DNA from: Maribellus sp. CM-23
Lineage (GTDB): Bacteria > Bacteroidota > Bacteroidia > Bacteroidales > Prolixibacteraceae
Length of the DNA stretch: 64,000 nucleotides
Assembly: GCF_021354595.1 (NCBI RefSeq)
Contig: NZ_JADWYJ010000005.1
Span: forward strand, 124,001 to 188,000
Direction: 5' to 3'
The notes under the pieces are model-generated. The model saw only the letters and a program-made list of their open reading frames with translations, did no database searches and was not told the DNA's origin. The translations under genes were made by a program, and so were the position numbers. Numbering within the stretch: the stretch's first letter is position 1; every line of letters starts with the position of its first letter. Below, piece by piece: positions 16,543-23,463 of this stretch.

Positions 16543-16779
16543 ATGAATGCATTTGAATTTGTCTCAAATTTTGAAAGTTATATTGACGAGATTGAAGAAG
16601 TAATTAAACCGGAATTAATTCCAATCTTAAATAAACTTCGTGAAATTGATCCCCATGATGTTGTAAGACCTGATACATGGATTCCATTTCAATCTAATGC
16701 TCGTGGAATTGTCTGGAGTTTATTCATCAGGGAGAAAAGGAAAGCTGAAAAACCTATCTCTACAAATCTCCTTCAATGA
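16543..16779 (+). CDS. Small protein of unknown function
   Basis: A 78-residue ATG-initiated frame, first gene of the element. The N-terminal part is acidic (FESYIDEIEEVIKPELIP), the C-terminal end basic. Its codon use is like the other element genes. No domain is recognised. A half-copy of the dispersed palindromic repeat begins exactly at its stop codon. An excisionase role is conceivable from size and position only; nothing in the sequence shows it. Confidence 0.5.
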   Translation: MNAFEFVSNFESYIDEIEEVIKPELIPILNKLREIDPHDVVRPDTWIPFQSNARGIVWSLFIREKRKAEKPISTNLLQ

Positions 16780-16794
16780 ACTTCCTGTAAATTA
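16780..16794 (+). repeat. Dispersed palindromic repeat, left half
   Basis: ACTTCCTGTAAATTA, an exact match to the left half and centre of the consensus CTTCCTGTAAATTACAGGAAG. Confidence 0.5.
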
Positions 16795-16816
16795 AACGAT
16801 GTTGAAAATAAAAATC

Positions 16817-17035
16817 CTATCCAACATCAACTAAATCTTTGACATCTACTCCTAAAGCTTTACTAATCTTATAAAGTGATAATAGGGTGAGATTACGAGT
16901 TCCCGATTCGATAAATGACATATTACCTTTTTCGAAATTACACATTGCTGCAAGATCCTGTTGAGAGATTCCTTTTTCTTCCCTCAGCTTCTTGATTTTT
17001 GTACCAACTCTTATTTGCAATTGTTCGAATTCCAT
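16817..17035 (-). CDS. HTH XRE-family transcriptional regulator
   Basis: A 72-residue Cro/C1-type repressor. The helix-turn-helix is clear (GISQQDLAAMCNFEKGNMSFIESG, helices near residues 20-44) with the standard five-helix layout and no extra domain. It is transcribed divergently from the zinc-ribbon operon. Two inverted repeats lie between the genes: one overlaps its own start and the other covers the predicted transcript start of the divergent operon. It therefore probably represses both directions, as phage-type regulators do. Confidence 0.85.
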   Translation of the reverse strand: MEFEQLQIRVGTKIKKLREEKGISQQDLAAMCNFEKGNMSFIESGTRNLTLLSLYKISKALGVDVKDLVDVG

Positions 17036-17103
17036 TAGATGCCATTAATCGACATCTAATTTTTTGTTTTATATTTGATTAACGGTTATGATATATTATA
17101 ACC
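17035..17103. promoter_or_regulatory. Divergent promoter/operator region of the HTH regulator
   Basis: Contains TTAGATG...CATCTAA (17035-17059) over the regulator start, a perfect -7 box TATATTTG for the plus strand (17070-17077), and a 20-bp near-palindrome GGTTATGATATATTATAACC (17084-17103) at the predicted plus-strand start point. The arrangement fits repression by the adjacent HTH protein. Confidence 0.55.
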
Positions 17104-17165
17104 AAATATGAAAGCTCAATTGACAAAACTGATATGTCTAACCGATTCAATTAAAAACCAAACAA

Positions 17166-17780
17166 ATGGCATACTGTGAAAATTGTGGAACTAAGATTAT
17201 ATCTGATTCAAATTTTTGTACAGAGTGTGGATTTAAAATTGAGTCAGATATTTTAAATCCAACTAAAGTAAAAGAGAAAGAAAATACAACTAAAACAGAA
17301 GATACTGAAATCAATACAGAGTCGAGTAAAAACTTTATGGATTTTTCCACCGAATTTGGTGTAAAAACTAACAAGGTCGATTTCACACCATCTAAAAACA
17401 ATAAAAGAAAACCACCAAAAATTCAAGACGGTTCAAAAGAAGAAACTGAATTAGATGAAACCTTTGTGTTGGAAACAACAAAATTAGCAAAAGAATTTGT
17501 TGAACGTTCATCTGAAATTAAGGATGAAGATGATATTAAAATTAAAGACATAAAATCATTTTTTGAACTTGGTGAAAGAATTGAAAAATTAGGGAGTATC
17601 GCTCAAGAAAGTAAGACAATTGAAAGTAATAATAAAACTAAAATCTCTTACGACACCCTTGAAATCATTGAAAGTATTGTTGGTGTCGTTCTGATTATTG
17701 GTTTGGTAATTGTCCTTGTAATTTATTTTCCTGACTATAAAGATAATCTCCCTGAATGGTTAAAATCAATATTTGAATAA
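17166..17780 (+). CDS. Zinc-ribbon protein with C-terminal membrane anchor
   Basis: A 204-residue protein. The first 30 residues are a zinc ribbon with two C-x-x-C pairs (YCENCGTKI and FCTECGFKI). A long charged, probably disordered linker follows, and one strongly hydrophobic helix near residues 168-190 (IIESIVGVVLIIGLVIVLVI) anchors the C-terminus. The same layout, shorter, is found in the next gene 23 bases downstream. Together with the third gene they form an operon divergent from the HTH regulator. Function unknown; cytosolic zinc-ribbon plus membrane helix suggests a scaffold or sensor. Confidence 0.75.
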   Translation: MAYCENCGTKIISDSNFCTECGFKIESDILNPTKVKEKENTTKTEDTEINTESSKNFMDFSTEFGVKTNKVDFTPSKNNKRKPPKIQDGSKEETELDETFVLETTKLAKEFVERSSEIKDEDDIKIKDIKSFFELGERIEKLGSIAQESKTIESNNKTKISYDTLEIIESIVGVVLIIGLVIVLVIYFPDYKDNLPEWLKSIFE

Positions 17781-17803
17781 ACTAATCACTAATAAATAAA
17801 ATC

Positions 17804-18433
17804 ATGGGTTATTGTCGAAATTGTGGAAATAAACTAAATCCAACATCCAAATTTTGTTCTAATTGTGGAGAACAAGTCGTTGGTGATAATATGGTAAAAT
17901 CACAGAAAAAGTCGAATAACAGAGGGAAAAGTGGAATTAGTACAATTTGGTGGGTCATAATGTCAATTGTTGCATTGTTATTGGTCGGGACATTATTTCA
18001 TGAATCGAATCCAAATGAAACAAATGATGTTGAAACTAATACTACTTTACCTTCAGAATTAAACACAAAACTAATTGATGAATTAATTCTACACTTCAGA
18101 AATGATGGAATTATCGGAGAAATAAAACATTATAAACAATCAGTAGTAAGGGATGAATTTGGAGACAAACTCATTGGTGATTGTACCTACGAATCCGAAA
18201 AGGAAGGTCAAATGTTTTCTTTTAGTATATATCAATTTAAAAATAATGAGGAATTAAAAAACAGTTTACAAAAATCAAAAGAAGAACATCCTTTTGTTTG
18301 GGAACAATCTCAAATCTATATAAATGATTGTATGCTAATGGATATTGGAGAGATGTCTTTTGGTGGAGTTGTAATAAATAATAATGAAATCAGAAAGAAG
18401 ATTGCATCCTCATTCAAATCATTCATAAATTAA
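17804..18433 (+). CDS. Second zinc-ribbon membrane protein
   Basis: A 209-residue protein with an N-terminal zinc ribbon (YCRNCGNKL and FCSNCGEQV), a membrane helix at about residues 48-66 (IWWVIMSIVALLLVGTLF) and an extracytoplasmic C-terminal domain of about 135 residues with alternating charged and aromatic residues. The zinc ribbon is clearly paralogous to that of the gene before it, but the domain after the helix is not. Second gene of a three-gene operon. No family name can be given for the outer domain. Confidence 0.75.
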   Translation: MGYCRNCGNKLNPTSKFCSNCGEQVVGDNMVKSQKKSNNRGKSGISTIWWVIMSIVALLLVGTLFHESNPNETNDVETNTTLPSELNTKLIDELILHFRNDGIIGEIKHYKQSVVRDEFGDKLIGDCTYESEKEGQMFSFSIYQFKNNEELKNSLQKSKEEHPFVWEQSQIYINDCMLMDIGEMSFGGVVINNNEIRKKIASSFKSFIN

Positions 18434-18447
18434 AACAAATTCAAAAA

Positions 18448-18843
18448 ATGAAGATTACATTTTTCACTCTGATTGTTTTATTACTTGGTCTTTCAGGTAA
18501 AGTTGATGGACAGGAGATTCAAAATAACAGTCGTAGTATTATTGGATATATAGAGGATGGAACCGTCATGAATAAAACTCGTTCAATAGTTGGTTATGTT
18601 GACGATGGAACAATTATGAATAGGTCACGGTCTATCATCGGTTACATAAAAGATGGTACTGTGATGAATTCTTCAAGGTCAATTATTGGTTATATTGATG
18701 GAAACACCGTAAAAAATAAATTACGGTCTATTGTTGGGTATGTACAAGATGGTAAGGTAATGAATAAAACAAGGTCTATAATAGGTTATTACAAGGGTGT
18801 TGAATCATCCGAAGCAGCATTACTATTTTTCTTTTTCCTTTGA
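18448..18843 (+). CDS. Secreted repeat protein with RSI(I/V)GY units
   Basis: A 131-residue protein starting with a signal peptide (FFTLIVLLLGLSGKVDG). The body is six tandem units of about 16 residues, each RSI(I/V)GY(I/V)xDGTVMNxx; the last unit is shortened. The tail ends in a leucine/phenylalanine-rich segment (ALLFFFFL). The short period with recurring G-Y and D-G turns suggests a small beta-solenoid. Fourteen bases after the second zinc-ribbon gene, so probably exported in concert with it. I do not recognise a function. Confidence 0.7.
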   Translation: MKITFFTLIVLLLGLSGKVDGQEIQNNSRSIIGYIEDGTVMNKTRSIVGYVDDGTIMNRSRSIIGYIKDGTVMNSSRSIIGYIDGNTVKNKLRSIVGYVQDGKVMNKTRSIIGYYKGVESSEAALLFFFFL

Positions 18844-18876
18844 ATAGAATTTTTTGAATCATGAAAAAAGTATTGT

Positions 18877-19950
18877 TCAATTGAGGTCAGACACCACCAT
18901 TTTCTTCCGGTAAATCACATCACCATTAGTTATTTTAATAAAATATATCTCATCAGACCACCCTGCTATATTAATCCTTGTCGATGATCCAACGAATTCA
19001 AAATGTAATACAGAGACACCATTTGTATTGAATATTTCTCCGGTGACATCACCTTCAAATGGTGCTTCTATAATTATATACTCTGAAGCGGGATTGGGAT
19101 ATAAATGTATTTCCTTTATATTGAAAACATCCACCACGGTTGTATTAGTATCTCCCCAAATCAGATCTACAAATTCCGGGTGATCCACAAATGGATTTCT
19201 ATTTTTTTGATAAGTATAAATCACATTATTTCTATGGATTTCAAATGAATCCACCGGATCTTCTTTATTCCATTCTAAAAGGGTTGAAAGTTTACCCATA
19301 TACCCCTTGCCGGATTCATTTAAATCAAAGGTATTAACTGTATCCACCAATTCAAGGTCAGGTTCATCTCCTTCTCCTTCATAACGTGTTGCCATATAGA
19401 ATAGCATCCTAGCAACATCACCTTTCACAGCGTCTCTTGGTTCCCAACTATCGGCATCAGTATAACATTCTGTTGCACCATCACCATCCACATACAAAGA
19501 ACCACCATTGTCGAAATCTTTATTGTTCCTAGCAGAATTTACGGTGATGTCAGCTGGCCGGAGATGATGAACATCCGTTCCTGCACCCATTGTTGTTCCA
19601 AAATCACCATGCGATTTAGCCCAAACATGTTCTCTACTCCAACCTGTGCTATCGTTATATTCTTGGGCTGCATTGACTGACCAACCACTATAAAAAAGTA
19701 TTACATTTTCGGGATTGGTGGTGTCTTTGTCGGTTTCTTTTAGTATATCCCATGTGTCGGTTGATGAAGATGTATATGGAAATTCAACATGGTCTTTGAT
19801 GATGTTGTGGAGTCCGGTTTTAAGTTGCTCACCGGTTAAGTTTTGAACGGTGGTGTAGTAACCATTTGGAATCTGAGCTGAACTAATCGCAGCAAATAGA
19901 ATTTGAATTACTACAAAAAAACTACCTTTTGAGAGATTTCTTAATCTCAT
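18877..19950 (-). CDS. Secreted endonuclease I with T9SS sorting domain
   Basis: A 357-residue nuclease of the endonuclease I (EndA/NucM) family. It has a signal peptide (FFVVIQILFAAISSAQ) and the catalytic beta-beta-alpha-metal core with REHVWAKSHG and DVHHLRPAD, then NSARNNKDF. The last 75 residues are a type A T9SS sorting domain (IHLYPNPASEYIIIEA ... YFIKITNGDVIYRKK), so the enzyme should be released or displayed at the cell surface. It starts three bases after the xseB stop, so it is the third gene of an exonuclease VII operon, an unusual pairing of an intracellular and an extracellular nuclease. Confidence 0.88.
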   Translation of the reverse strand: MRLRNLSKGSFFVVIQILFAAISSAQIPNGYYTTVQNLTGEQLKTGLHNIIKDHVEFPYTSSSTDTWDILKETDKDTTNPENVILFYSGWSVNAAQEYNDSTGWSREHVWAKSHGDFGTTMGAGTDVHHLRPADITVNSARNNKDFDNGGSLYVDGDGATECYTDADSWEPRDAVKGDVARMLFYMATRYEGEGDEPDLELVDTVNTFDLNESGKGYMGKLSTLLEWNKEDPVDSFEIHRNNVIYTYQKNRNPFVDHPEFVDLIWGDTNTTVVDVFNIKEIHLYPNPASEYIIIEAPFEGDVTGEIFNTNGVSVLHFEFVGSSTRINIAGWSDEIYFIKITNGDVIYRKKMVVSDLN

Positions 19951-19953
19951 AAA

Positions 19954-20148
19954 TTACAGTCCTAATTTTTCTACAATCTCTTTAATTTTCCCTTCAGTAG
20001 TTCGTAGTTTTTGAGAACAAAATGTTGCAAGTTTTGCAGCTCTTTCGACCTTTTCTGCAAGTTTATCAATTGATATTGTATCCGTTTTTAAATCGGCTAG
20101 GATTTGATCTAGTTCTTTAGCAGCTTGTTCATAATCGAGGTTTTCCAT
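19954..20148 (-). CDS. xseB: Exonuclease VII small subunit
   Basis: A 64-residue coiled-coil subunit that binds XseA to make the single-strand-specific exonuclease VII. The sequence shows the family pattern (YEQAAKELDQILADL ... ISIDKLAEKVERAAKL ... LRTTEGKI). It overlaps the 3' end of xseA by 40 bases, so translation is probably coupled. A second copy is expected on the host chromosome outside the window; this one belongs to the mobile element. Confidence 0.88.
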   Translation of the reverse strand: MENLDYEQAAKELDQILADLKTDTISIDKLAEKVERAAKLATFCSQKLRTTEGKIKEIVEKLGL

Positions 20149-21584
20149 TTTGGTTTATCTTTTAGGTATGACACAATAATTATCCTTTTAAATAATTCAA
20201 TTTCTAATTCAGTATTTTTATCTAACTCTTGGGTTTTAAGTAATTTGCCATCAATCTTAGGAATAGCATAACCTTTTAATAAAATATTATCAGGGTGATA
20301 TACTCCAATAATGTCATTAACGTGAGAAGTGTATTTCAATTTTTCTTCAATTTTCTTCAATGAATATGATACAATTAATTCCATAATCTGATTAAATTCA
20401 GACAATGCATTTTTAATTTTCCCTTCCGAATTTATTTGAATCAATTCTAGTGTATGATTAAGTTTCTTATTCAACGTTATGATATATGCCGATGGATTTG
20501 ATTTTAACACTTCCTCACCAACTCTGATAATATTCTGTTCAGCATTTAATTTCTGACGTGCTTCAGAAATAATCCTGTTCATGTTTGAGTGTAAATCTCC
20601 CCTTCTTATTTGAGTGATTGAGATTGATTTTGAGGTTAACGTTTGTATATTTAGTTTCAAATGACTTTTCTTTTCTTCTAAGATTTTGTTTTTATACTCA
20701 ATAATATAACTGTAAGCACTTATAACCTTAACTTCATAATTATGTGCTTTTTCAACAATATAACTCCCAAGCGCAGACGGAGTTTTATGATGTACATTGG
20801 CAACCAAATCAGCAACACTAATATCAGTCTCGTGACCTATGCCTGTAAAAACAGGAATTGGGTGAAGTGCTATCTCCCTGCAAATAGAATATGAATTAAA
20901 AACATCCAAGTCAAGCTTAGACCCACCGCCTCTGATTAGTGCAATAATTTGAAATGAACTGGTTGTTAATTGTTTCAATTGATCAACAATTTCAAATTCT
21001 GCTTTCTCACCTTGCACTAAACATGGGTATATTTGATAGTCAAAATGATAACCGTAAGAATTGTTCTCAAGTTGTTTTTTAAGGTCTGTTATGCCAGCAG
21101 TTTCAGGAGATCCAATTATTGCAATTTTTTGAATCACAATTGGAACTTTGATTTCTTTGTTCTTATTTAAAAGTTCCTCTTTCTTTAACCTATCAATTGT
21201 TTCTTGTTTTTTCTTTTCCAATGCTCCAAGACTGAAGTTGATGTCAACATCTTTTACAATGATATTTAAACCGTATTGCTCCGTAAATTGAATCTCTACC
21301 AAAAAAAGAACTTCATTCCCTTTTTTAATAATGTTATTGAAATCTCCCCCAAGAGAATTCCTGATGTTTGTTAAAGTACTTTTCCAAATTGCACCTTTAC
21401 ATTGTGCTATACTTCTTCCATTTTCAGTTTCGGCTAATTCTAAATAACAATGACCGCTTGAGTGAAAATTAATATTTGCCAATTCAACTTTTAACCAAAA
21501 TTCCTTCCCTTTGATTCGTACCTCAAGATAATTTCTTATACCTTTTAGTATTGTATAAAGTGTATATACTTTTTTATCGGTCAT
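20109..21584 (-). CDS. xseA: Exonuclease VII large subunit
   Basis: Catalytic subunit of exonuclease VII, 491 residues, which degrades single-stranded DNA from both ends without needing metal. Domains: N-terminal OB fold (FWLKVELANINFHSSGHCYL), then the catalytic domain with IAIIGSPETAGITD, LIRGGGSKLDLDVFN, GIGHETDISVADLVA and HKTPSALGSYIVE, followed by a long coiled coil and a short beta tail. All conserved blocks appear intact. First gene of the xseA-xseB-endonuclease I operon. The AT-rich codon use matches the element, not the flanking core. Confidence 0.93.
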   Translation of the reverse strand: MTDKKVYTLYTILKGIRNYLEVRIKGKEFWLKVELANINFHSSGHCYLELAETENGRSIAQCKGAIWKSTLTNIRNSLGGDFNNIIKKGNEVLFLVEIQFTEQYGLNIIVKDVDINFSLGALEKKKQETIDRLKKEELLNKNKEIKVPIVIQKIAIIGSPETAGITDLKKQLENNSYGYHFDYQIYPCLVQGEKAEFEIVDQLKQLTTSSFQIIALIRGGGSKLDLDVFNSYSICREIALHPIPVFTGIGHETDISVADLVANVHHKTPSALGSYIVEKAHNYEVKVISAYSYIIEYKNKILEEKKSHLKLNIQTLTSKSISITQIRRGDLHSNMNRIISEARQKLNAEQNIIRVGEEVLKSNPSAYIITLNKKLNHTLELIQINSEGKIKNALSEFNQIMELIVSYSLKKIEEKLKYTSHVNDIIGVYHPDNILLKGYAIPKIDGKLLKTQELDKNTELEIELFKRIIIVSYLKDKPKWKTSIMNKLLKN

Positions 21585-21721
21585 TTGGAGTGGTACAAAC
21601 TCTAATTCAAGAGATTATTAGTAACCATAAAAATAGTGGATTGAATTGAAATATAACTATTTGCTTTAGAATAATTGATAATAGTTGAAACCCATTATGA
21701 TTAAAATGGTAATTTTCGATT

Positions 21722-22516
21722 ATGAAAATGGAATATATTAAGTTTGGAAGATGTATTTGGTGTCTAAAGCAAAAACCTGACGTTACATTTTTCAACAAAC
21801 CTCATACAATCTCGAAGAAATTGGGATCTAATGTAATAGGATTTGATATATGTGATTCTTGCAATACTTATTTTGGGAGTGTTGAGAAATCAAGTCCATA
21901 TCAGATGTCAGTTGAGACAGCGTTCAAGGAGATTCTGAATGTTTCAAAATATATTATTCAAACAATATCAAAAAAGCCGGATAAAAACAAACCAATACTT
22001 AGGTCTATGTATTTTGAATATTATAGATCAAAAGGGTTGCTACGTATTAAAAATAGATTTAAGCTTCAGAGATATTTCATTAAGAATTTTACAAGACAGT
22101 TTAAAAGAGGAATTTACGAGATATTCCTTCAAGAGTTTCATAGACAAATTGGAGAAGGACATTTAGATAAATTTGATCGAGTTCGAAATTTTACAAGATT
22201 TGATATTGGTGATATCCCATTATATTACGCTGATAATAATGGAGTGTATTTATTGCCGGATGACATTGACCAACCACTTGTACCATTTACTCCCCAAAGC
22301 AAGTCGGAAATAAATGATTATGGCTTTTATCAAATGTGGTTGTACGGTCATCTTTTTTATATAGAAGTAACCCCAAAAGCGGAATTTTCAAGACAGATTT
22401 ACCTAAGAAACGAAGAAAGGAAGATTGTTGGCTCAGGTTTCATATACAATGGGATTAATGAATTAAATTTTATAACTGATTTAGATTTTACCCTAAGTAA
22501 GTTGACAGGGTCTTAA
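21722..22516 (+). CDS. HNH-like zinc-site protein, unknown function
   Basis: A 264-residue protein. The N-terminal 60 residues look like an HNH-type zinc site: CIWCLKQ ... KPHTISKKLGSN ... CDSCNTYFG, where two C-x-x-C pairs flank a conserved histidine and an 'xxLG' turn, as in HNH_5-like endonucleases. The remaining 200 residues have no recognised domain and are rich in aromatic and basic residues. Divergent from the exonuclease VII operon and convergent with the tyrosine recombinase gene. Nuclease activity is an inference. Confidence 0.65.
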   Translation: MKMEYIKFGRCIWCLKQKPDVTFFNKPHTISKKLGSNVIGFDICDSCNTYFGSVEKSSPYQMSVETAFKEILNVSKYIIQTISKKPDKNKPILRSMYFEYYRSKGLLRIKNRFKLQRYFIKNFTRQFKRGIYEIFLQEFHRQIGEGHLDKFDRVRNFTRFDIGDIPLYYADNNGVYLLPDDIDQPLVPFTPQSKSEINDYGFYQMWLYGHLFYIEVTPKAEFSRQIYLRNEERKIVGSGFIYNGINELNFITDLDFTLSKLTGS

Positions 22517-22529
22517 AACCATACTTTCA

Positions 22530-22641
22530 CTTCCTTTTAAATCAAGATTAATTTTGAAGTGCTGCTATCTTAAAAGCTTCACCGATAATATATTTCGGGA
22601 GTTGTAAATGAGTTCATTTAATAGTGTGATTAAAAAGGAAG
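22530..22641. repeat. 15-bp inverted repeat flanking the recombinase 3' region
   Basis: CTTCCTTTTAAATCA (22530-22544) and, inverted, TGATTAAAAAGGAAG (22627-22641), 14 of 15 positions matching, 82 bases apart, in the convergent gap before the tyrosine recombinase stop. Confidence 0.6.
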
Positions 22642-22657
22642 CAGGAATAATGGGAAG

Positions 22658-23248
22658 CTATAAGCGTAAGCTATCGTAAACACTCATGATTTCACGTTCT
22701 TTAATGCCGAGATAGACCTTGGTGACTTGGATCGAGGAGTGTTGAAATAAATTATTAAGCAAAACTATACTTTCGTTACTATAATTATTCAGTTTCAGGA
22801 CCCTGTTCCCAAGTGTTTTTCTAAACATGTGCGTTGAAACATTACCTTCAACTTTAATATTATATTTTTTGAAGATTTTCTTCAAGTTGACATTAACCCA
22901 ACTTCTATCGATTGGCTTTGTACCATATCTATTAAGAAAGATATATTGATTGGTGTCTGTAATTTCCATTTTAACTTTGATCCTTCCAATCAAATCTAAT
23001 AGATCCGGATTGATTTTAATCTTCCGGTCTTTTTTTGTTTTCTTCTCGACAACATTTAAATAATCAGCGTCATCAAATTGGCACCACTTTAATTGGAGAA
23101 GATCGGATATTCGAAGCCCCGTAAAAGTTCCTATTGTGATAAGCAAACAATATTTATAGTTTTTATCTCTCTCAAGTTTAAAAATTAAGGACTTAAAATC
23201 ATCCCAATCCATACTTGAAGTAGTCGTTCGTTGACCCGGTAATGACAT
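22658..23248 (-). CDS. Minimal tyrosine recombinase (catalytic domain only)
   Basis: A 196-residue site-specific recombinase consisting only of the catalytic domain. The active-site residues are all visible: Arg46 in TGLRISDLLQLKW, Lys near 73-76 in KKTKKDRKIKI, His141-x-x-Arg144 in THMFRKTLG, His171 in LFQHSS and the nucleophile Tyr180 in KVYLGI. The usual N-terminal SAM-like core-binding domain is missing; the frame starts at MSLPGQRTTTSS, just before the catalytic fold. It is divergent from the restriction operon. It is unlikely to have integrated the element, whose serine recombinase sits at the junction; DNA shuffling within the element is possible. Confidence 0.85.
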   Translation of the reverse strand: MSLPGQRTTTSSMDWDDFKSLIFKLERDKNYKYCLLITIGTFTGLRISDLLQLKWCQFDDADYLNVVEKKTKKDRKIKINPDLLDLIGRIKVKMEITDTNQYIFLNRYGTKPIDRSWVNVNLKKIFKKYNIKVEGNVSTHMFRKTLGNRVLKLNNYSNESIVLLNNLFQHSSIQVTKVYLGIKEREIMSVYDSLRL

Positions 23249-23395
23249 AATATAAAGTTTATAGATTTATAAATAAAACTACCGCAAAACCTTATACTTT
23301 GCTGCATTTCTAGTGCTAAGTAAAAGCTAAATCTGTGTATAATTCAGGTTTGATTTGTAAATGACTGAGGACCAAAGATGTTCAAAAAATGGTTG

Positions 23396-23421
23396 CTTAT
23401 ACTTCTATGATTAAGTATAAG
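23396..23421. repeat. Inverted repeat CTTATACTT/AAGTATAAG at the restriction promoter
   Basis: A perfect 9-bp inverted repeat with an 8-bp spacer, covering the -33 region of the promoter below. Its left half extended (CTTATACTTC) recurs at 33201 and, inverted, at 29576-29585; CTTATACTT alone also occurs at 23291. Confidence 0.65.
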
Positions 23422-23427
23422 ATTTGC

Positions 23428-23435
23428 TATTTTTG
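23428..23435 (+). promoter_or_regulatory. -7 box of the restriction-modification operon
   Basis: Perfect TATTTTTG, 28 bases before the ATG of the nuclease-helicase. The inverted repeat just upstream could act as its operator. Confidence 0.55.
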
Positions 23436-23463
23436 AATATTTCAAAACCAGTCAATAGTAACC

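Noticed and set aside
22658..23248. Tyrosine recombinase as the integrase of the element
   Set aside because: It is internal, lacks the core-binding domain, and the junctions share just 2 bp with a symmetric core, as expected for the serine recombinase next to attR.
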